Assembly: GCF_002776525.5 (NCBI RefSeq)
Contig: NC_045441.1
Coordinates: forward strand, 64,310,952 to 64,374,951
Length of the DNA: 64,000 nt
Direction of reading: 5' to 3'
DNA from: Piliocolobus tephrosceles
Taxonomy: Eukaryota > Chordata > Mammalia > Primates > Cercopithecidae
In this document: positions 57,621-64,000 of the stretch, in pieces
How positions within the stretch are numbered: the first letter of the stretch is position 1
How the letters are laid out: each line of letters starts with the position of its first letter
The notes under the pieces: generated by a model
The model's input: only the letters and a program-made list of their open reading frames with translations
What the model was told of the DNA's origin: nothing
Database searches by the model: none
Program-made: the position numbers and the translations under genes

Positions 57621-60600
57621 TTGGAGCTCTCTCTATCGCCGACACCTCAGGGCTCCCCCCGCCTGCCAATGGCGGCCCAGGCTGCCCAATCCCAGTTGCT
57701 TCCCACGCTCTGCCGGGGCCCCGGCTCCGGCCACCTCTCTCCCTCCCTTCCGTTTAATTCTGCTTCCGGACGTTGCTATCATGTTGAAGCCTCAGCCGCC
57801 ATAAGAGCTCTCCAAGACCCAGCAGCCGCCCCCATGCAGCAGGCCATGCCTCCTCTGCAGCTCCACCGGGGCCTCCTGCGGCCTCCTCCCCCTGCCTGGG
57901 GCCTTCGGCTGCCAGAAGCGGGCTCCGCAGGGAAGCCGAAAGCATCTTGGAGACGCATCTACCTCCGCAGCAGCAGCACCAGGAGAGGCCGGGGGCCGCT
58001 GCCACTGGCAGCGCCAGGGGACAGAGCACAGGAAAGGGACCCCCACAGTCACCTGTGTTTGAAGGCGTCTACAACAATTCCAGAATGCTGCATTTCCTTA
58101 CAGCTGTTGTGGGCTCCACTTGTGATGTAAAGGTGAAAAATGGCACCACCTATGAGGGTATCTTCAAGAGGCTGAGCTCAAATTTTGAACTAGCAGTGGA
58201 TGTTGTACACCAGAAAGCATCTGAGCCAGCAGGTGGCCCTTGTCAGGAGGACATTGTAGACACCATGGTGTTTAAGCCAAGTGATGTCATGCTTGTTCAC
58301 TTCTGAAATGCTGACTTCAACTACGCTGCTAAAGACAAGTTCACCGATTCAGCTCAGCCATCGCCATGAACTAGAAGGGAATGGGGAACACAAAGAGAAG
58401 GTGCTTCAGCGCTGGGAGGGGGCTGACAGCAACAGCGACAACTACGACCTCGAGTCCGATATGTCCAATGGATGGGACCCCAACGAAATGTTCAAGTTCA
58501 ACGAGGAGAACTACGGTGTGAAGACCACCTATGATAGCAGTGTTTTTTCTTATACGGTGCCCTTAGAAAAGGACAACTCGGAAGAGTTTCAGCAGCGAGA
58601 GCTGCGTGCGGCGCAGTTGGCATGAGAGATTGAATCAAGCCCTCAGTACCGCCTGTGGATCACTATGGAGAGTGATGATGGGCAGCTGGAGTGGAGAAGC
58701 ACAGGCGGCCCAATGGCAGGATTCGGGGCAGGAGAGCCCCAGCTTGGCATCCAGGAAGGTAAAGTATATCATCCCTCTGCCTCAACGAGTCCAGGAAGGT
58801 CCCCAGGGAGGAGTTTGATGCAGCAGCTCTCGGTGCGGTCGGCCTGGCCTTAGCTCTTTGCCACCTCGTGGCCCTCACCATCTGGACAATAGCAACCCTG
58901 GCCCAGGTTCTGAAGCCCGTGGTATCAATGGAGGCCCTTCCTGCGTGTCCCCAAAGGCACAGAGGCCTCTAAGAGGTGCCAAGACCCTGTCTTCGCCCAA
59001 TAATAAGCCTTCTGGAGAAACTTCTGTTCCTCCTCCTGCAGTGGGCCGGATTGTATCCCCTGAGTTCTCCCAAGTCTGCTGCCTCTGCCCCAATCTCAGC
59101 TTCCTGTCCTGAGCCTGCCATTGGCTTGGCAGTGCCAGCGCCTTCAGCCTCCATCACTGTGACCTCATCAGTCTCAGATCCTGGAATGGGCTCCATTTCC
59201 TCAGTTTCTCCAAAGATCTCCCTGGCCCCCACAGATGTAAAAGAACTCTCTACCAAGGAACCTGAGAGAACCCTGGAGCCCCAGTAACTGGCTCAGATAG
59301 CTGGGAAAGTCCCTGGTCTTCAGAATGAACAGAAACTATTCCAACTGAAAGAACTCAGAAAGTTTGGGGCCCAGTTTAAGCTTCAGCCCAATAGTTCCCC
59401 TGAGAACAGCCTGGATCCTTTTCCTCCCTGGATCTTAAAGGAGGAGGCCAAAGGAAAGGAGAAGGAGGTTGATGGTTTCTTGACTTCAGATCCCATGGGG
59501 TCCGCCATCTCCTCCAAGACAGAGTCCGTATGGGATGAGGAGGACAAACCACCCCTGGCACCAGCAGGAGGCACTGAGGGGCCAGAACAGCCCCCACCAC
59601 CTTGCCCAAGCCAAACCAGCAGCCCCCCGGTTGGGCTCATCAACGGAGAGGACAAGGATGAGGGCCCTATTGCTGAACAAGTACAGAAATCAGCGTTGAA
59701 CCCCAATACCAAGGAGTTCAGTCCCACAAAGTCTCTGCTGTCTGTGAATAAATCCACCAGTACCCCAACTTCTCCAGGGCCTCGGACTCATTTAACTCCC
59801 TCCATCCCAGTACTGACAGCAGGCCAGAGTGGGCTATACAGCCCCCCGTACATCTCCTACATACCTCACATCCACATGAGACCAGCTGTGCAGGCATCTC
59901 AGATGTATTCGTATCCTGTATCCAATTCAATGTCTGGGCAGCAGGGCAAGTACTGGAGAGCAAAATGCTCCCTGTGCCCATAGCTCTGGGACCAATACTA
60001 GCCAGCCTCAGCCCCACCTCGGTGGCTGCTGGCCTGCCTTTGGTGGCTGCCACGCCCTATTCTTCCTATGTCTCCTACAACACTCGGCAGTTCCCAGGCC
60101 CACCTGCCATGATGCAGCCCATGACCCACTACCCCTCACAGCCGGTGTCTGCCCCTTTGCTTCAAAGCAACCCACGCATGCTGATGTCGGGCAGACACCC
60201 CCAGGTCGTTGTGTCATCCTCCACCCCTCAGTACCCTTCTGTGGAGCAGCCCACCCCTCAAGTCCTTTATGTCACTGTTCATCAGGCTCCCACAAGCTGC
60301 AGCCGGCTACCATGCCTACTGGGAACCAGCCTGCAGCCCCCAGTCCTGTCCAGCATCAGGCGGGAGTGGCTCCACACCTGGGCAGTGGACGGCCAACAGT
60401 AGAATCTGTACCACCCAGGGGCCCTGGCCGGCATGCTGCCCTCTCTGCCTCCAGGACCTTCTGCCCAGTCCCTTCAGAGGAGCTTCCCCCAGCCAGCCAC
60501 TGTGTACGCCATCCACCACCAGCATCTGCCCCACGGCTTCACCAACATGGCCCATGTTCCCCAGGCTCATGTCCAAACTGGAATCACCGCAGCCCCGCCC

Positions 60601-61276
60601 CCTCACCCTGGGGCTCCCCATCCACCCCAGGTGATGCTGCTGACCCACCCCAGAGCCATGGGAGGTCACCCCCAAAGTGCAGTGCCCCAGAGTGGGGTGC
60701 CTGCATTCTCAGCTTCCACACCCTCACCCTACCCCTACATCGGACACCCCCAAGCTCTCACTGACCCTGACTGTCTCCTGACTTACCAGAGTTCAATCTT
60801 ACCCCTCCCAGCAGCTCCCCTTCCACCCCTCCGGGGAACTGAAGGTTTTCCTGGCCCCGACCTGAGATCTCCTTGAGTGGAGGGAAAAGTGATCTATGTC
60901 TCTTCCCCCAGCAGCTCGGACCACTCCCAGTTCCCCATCCCCTCTTTCCCCAGGGAAACTGGGGAATTCCTGCCAAGCACCTTGAATGGGAGGGGCCTCA
61001 CAGAGGGCAGCGCCAGGGGGGGTGGGGGGTTCCTGCTCTGTCCCTGCCTGTCCCCACCCAGTATTGCCCTCCCAGCCTCTCATCTACTCCCCTGCTGGAC
61101 ACAGAAGATCTTTTATTTTCTGTTATTTATAACCTCTGACTTAGGCCCCCTGTTCTTTATTTCCCATTAACTTGAGTGACCTGTGTGAGAGACAGATGGA
61201 TGCCCCATGAGGACGGCTGGACAAGAACTTTTACTTTTCATTACATAAAACATAAATAAATAAATAAATAAATATT
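57621..61276 (+). pseudogene. ATXN2L: ATXN2L processed pseudogene (full-length retrocopy)
   Basis: An intronless 3.65-kb copy of ataxin-2-like mRNA with 5' UTR, coding region and 3' UTR, ending in a TAAA-rich tail. The parental start corresponds to ATG 57,781. Codon 8 is already TAA (57,802-57,804, from CAA), so the copy cannot make the full protein. Recognisable parts in order: Pro/Gln-rich N-terminus; Lsm domain at about 58,050-58,303; LsmAD (ESDMSNGWDPNEMFKFNEEN, around 58,455); a PAM2-like motif (ALNPNTKEFSPTKSLLS, around 59,693-59,745); the Pro-rich C-terminal half; the parental stop at 60,840-60,842. Further stops include TGA at 58,304 and TGA at 58,623 (both from CGA), and there are frameshifts, for example near 58,348. 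Three of the stops fit CpG or C-to-T decay. The parent ATXN2L, a stress-granule RNA-binding protein, lies elsewhere in the genome. Confidence 0.95.
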
Positions 61277-62972
61277 TAAATAATTGTGAAAGTCAGCCAA
61301 CTCTTATGGCCTACTTCGTCCCAATAGCTTATAACCTATTCCCATAATATACTTTTTCATATGTGCAATTGTCTTTTTAGTTTTTTGTTCATGATTTTAA
61401 ATTGTGAGCATTACTTTTAATAATTTGCTAATTTATACCTCTACTTCCAATATGGGAATTATGTCAAGACTTAGAATTATAATTTGTTTTATACATTTTT
61501 CACAAACCTGACTTCACAAAAGTATGTTATTGCAACACTGTTTTGTATTTAAGCAATGTGTGTGTGTGCATGAAAACATTGAAACTTCCTCAATAAGTGA
61601 AGAGATGTCCTTTTTGTATGTCTGCATTTGTGATATACATTTTACTTTTTGACCTATTTCTTTACGAATATGGTTTGTCTACTCATAACTGTTAGACCTG
61701 TGCAACTGTCATTAGTATAACTGAGTGCTTATACTTGCAAAAATGTATATATCATTATTGCCTATTTTATTGTATTAAGTAGCCTATAAAATGTTCTGTA
61801 GATATAATGTTTCTCAAACAAATCTGTTTTTAAAAATGTAAACAAATGTCTTTTAATTTTTTTTCCAGAACTACATTTTTAGGGCTATGTCTTTTGTCTT
61901 TTGGATTATGGCCCAAGCCCAAGCAAGAGAATGCTTCAAATCTTTCTATCACCTAATCTTGGAAGCCACAAATAACCACTTTTGTCATGATACCAGCCAC
62001 TCACCTACATAAATGGGCAAATCTTTGCGTTTTCTTTATTCTAGCTGCAACCTTCTTCCAGGGACCATATCTGAATTTTTAGACTCTGGCTGTGCACAGA
62101 ATGATAAGTGCCCACAGGTGAAAGAAGGCTGTAGATTCTCAATGTCAATTCATTATTCCTTCTAGGCGTTCATCTCTTGCCTGTTTTGATTCCAGTCCAC
62201 TTCTACAGTGTGTCTGTGTTTCCCAAGCACCACCAGATAGAGGGAGATGTCACTCTGCCCTTTGTAAGCTTTTTATCTAGCTCCTTAGGGAAAACTGTAA
62301 TGAATTTGAGTTATGTTCAATGTCCACTTTTGTCACTCAGTACTAGGCAACTGCTAAAAGCATTTGGATTTTTTTTCCCCTAAGGAGCAAGTTTCTGGCT
62401 ATACTAAACCCAGGTCGTTAGCCAGAACTGGCAAATATCTCCAGAGAGGAGAGTCAAAAATAGTACACTAGGTAAGTTAATTGTGTTACATAGTCTTACA
62501 ATGAAATACTATACAGCGGTAAGAATGATAGAATCATTGCTCCTAGCAACACATGGATGAATCTTACAACGTCAAGTGAAAAAAGCCAGACACAAAATAC
62601 TCATCTTCTATGATTCCATTTATATGCCTTTTGAAATCAGACATGGTTAATTTATTGTCTAGAAATCAGGACAGTGATTACTTTGGAAGGGTGAGTAGTG
62701 ACTGGTACAGGAAGGAGCGAGCTTTCAGAGTCCTGATAGTGTTCTATTTCTTGGTCTAGCATGCCAGTTACATAAACATGTTCAATTTTTAAAAATTCAT
62801 TGAGTTGAACACTTATGAATTTTATACATTTCTGTATACATTTATACTTAAACAACTTTACATTAAAAATCCTAAAATGTAGGAATTATTTTTCATTATT
62901 GGTGTTTCTGTTTACATTTAAATATCTCAAATAATATCATAGTAGTATGTAATACGCTAAGTCATGGGGAAG
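61277..62972. other. Intergenic region between the ATXN2L retrocopy and the convergent gene
   Basis: AT-rich; a sense L1 3' end lies at about 62,475-62,880. From 61,280 to 62,470 no element or gene is recognised. Confidence 0.6.
62475..62880 (+). mobile_element. L1 3' end, sense
   Basis: AATGAAATACTATACAGCGG, GTCAAGTGAAAAAAGCCAGA and CTATGATTCCATTTATATGC. Confidence 0.8.
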
Positions 62973-62978
62973 TTTAAT
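62973..62978 (-). terminator. Candidate poly(A) signal ATTAAA for the convergent gene
   Basis: ATTAAA on the minus strand 42 bases after the stop of the 63,020-63,185 exon. An AATAAA on the same strand at 62,656-62,651, inside L1 sequence, is an alternative. Which one is used cannot be told from sequence. Confidence 0.35.
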
Positions 62979-63019
62979 ATACAGCTGAAAACCACTATGA
63001 TTTCTAGAAATACCAGGGC

Positions 63020-63185
63020 TTATCTCAATGTAACTGTGAGCATTTGAGCCGGTTCTGTGCCTTCCTCTTCAAGGTATCTTTCCTCTCGTGTTGGAACTGT
63101 GTTCCAGTTCATAGAGGTCAAAGTCATCACTGATCTCTTCATGGACCTCACAAAAACAGCATCTTCTGGGTCATCAAACACAGTT
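63020..63185 (-). CDS. LRRC72: Last coding exon of a convergent gene, probably LRRC72
   Basis: On the minus strand a T-rich tract and GCAG acceptor (AG at 63,187-63,186) lead into an exon whose first base completes a split codon. It then reads TVFDDPEDAVFVRSMKRSVM, TLTSMNWNTVPTREERYLEE and EGTEPAQMLTVTLR, then TAA at 63,022-63,020: 54 complete residues with no frame problem. The other two phases are closed. Assignment to LRRC72 (leucine-rich repeat containing 72) rests on gene order (the convergent neighbour of ANKMY2) and my partial memory of its C-terminus. The repeats themselves would be in exons beyond the window. This segment is hydrophilic and carries no LRR motif. Confidence 0.75.
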
Positions 63186-64000
63186 CTGCAAAAAAAGCAA
63201 TTATGTCAGAAAAAAAGCAATCAAAAATGAAAATTTGATCAAAACGACATTTTCATTCAAATGCATTAATGCCATGTTTTTCTGTGTTATTTGTAGTATA
63301 GTACCACTAACAAATAATTTGCAGGCTCCACTGACAAATGACTTTCAGGCTAAGTGACACTATTTTTATTGTATATATTGTTTACTTTATAGTATCTGAA
63401 CATATTTGGGGATCAACTATTACAGTTAAGGTCTCACATACTCATGCAGTCATGTTTTAAAACCATGTTAAATGAGATGATTAAAATATTTATAGATATA
63501 TACATATTATTATCTTAAGTTCACTATATTCCTAAGTTTTTTCTACATTATGCCATATTTTATAAATACATGTGGAGATAATATTCCATACTGTATCCAA
63601 AAAAAAAAATCTTAAGTGAAAAAATAAAAATGAATGATGACTCTAAATTCATCAGTATTTATGAATTTAAAAAGTCTTCTATGAACTTTTAGTGAGGTAC
63701 TTGCTTTTGGAAATGTAAATTCCAATGAATATAAAATGTAAGTCTACATGATAACTGCTATGACTGAACATATTTAGAGAATAGCTAAACAAGGAATGTA
63801 AAGCCCCACTTTCAGAATAGCTAATAGTTAAGGTTTAGTTTTTATTATTTTATTTTTTGAAACAGAGTCTCACTCTGTCACCCAGGCTGGAGTGCAGTGG
63901 CGTGATCTAGGCTCACTGCAACTTCTGCCTCCTGGGTTCAAGCAATTCTCCTGCCTCAGTCTCCCAAGTAGCTGGGATTATAGGCGCTTGTCACCACGCC
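63186..64000 (-). other. LRRC72: Intron upstream of the last exon of the convergent gene
   Basis: AT-rich sequence with an antisense Alu at 63,840-64,000 running off the window. No further exon is visible. Confidence 0.6.
63840..64000 (-). mobile_element. Alu, cut by window end
   Basis: Antisense start TTTTTTGAAACAGAGTCTCA running to the last base. Confidence 0.93.

Noticed and set aside
1..64000. CRISPR arrays, operons, phage or bacterial defence genes
   Set aside because: Intron-exon structure, Alus and human proteins show a vertebrate nuclear locus; the periodic repeats seen are microsatellites or one tandem duplication.

Overview
The window is nuclear DNA from a human or a very close primate. 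It is AT-rich and carries roughly thirty Alu copies (one with AluY diagnostic bases and a perfect 19-bp target-site duplication), plus old L1, L2, MIR and LTR sequence. Its exons spell proteins I recognise as human. The gene order (ANKMY2, then LRRC72 in the opposite direction) fits human 7p21.1 read on the reverse strand; that placement is from memory.

Region 1, 1-44,840 (+): the body of ANKMY2. Exons 2-10 are present, every intron is GT-AG, and the phases join into one frame of 1,259 coding bases ending in a stop at 43,860. Exon 1 (about 22 codons) and the promoter lie before base 1. The product has three N-terminal ankyrin repeats, a middle region without a named fold, a C-terminal MYND zinc finger split between exons 8 and 9, and an acidic tail. 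The 3' UTR ends near 44,840.

Region 2, 44,841-62,970: intergenic and rich in relics. It holds an Alu inside an Alu, several LTRs, a decayed MULE (MuDR-type) transposase interrupted by an LTR with a 4-bp target-site duplication, and a full-length intronless ATXN2L retrocopy with many stops.

Region 3, 62,970-64,000 (-): the last coding exon of a convergent gene, most likely LRRC72, and a piece of the intron before it.

The two genes are tail to tail and share no visible regulation. No tRNA, rRNA, snRNA, CRISPR or bacterial-type system was seen. The least explained structures are the MULE fossil (53,346-54,745), a roughly 280-bp inverted repeat in ANKMY2 intron 4 (25,053-25,323 against 26,718-26,999), and the adjoining GC-rich block with an open frame (27,050-27,530). 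Boundaries and family names of old repeats are by eye.
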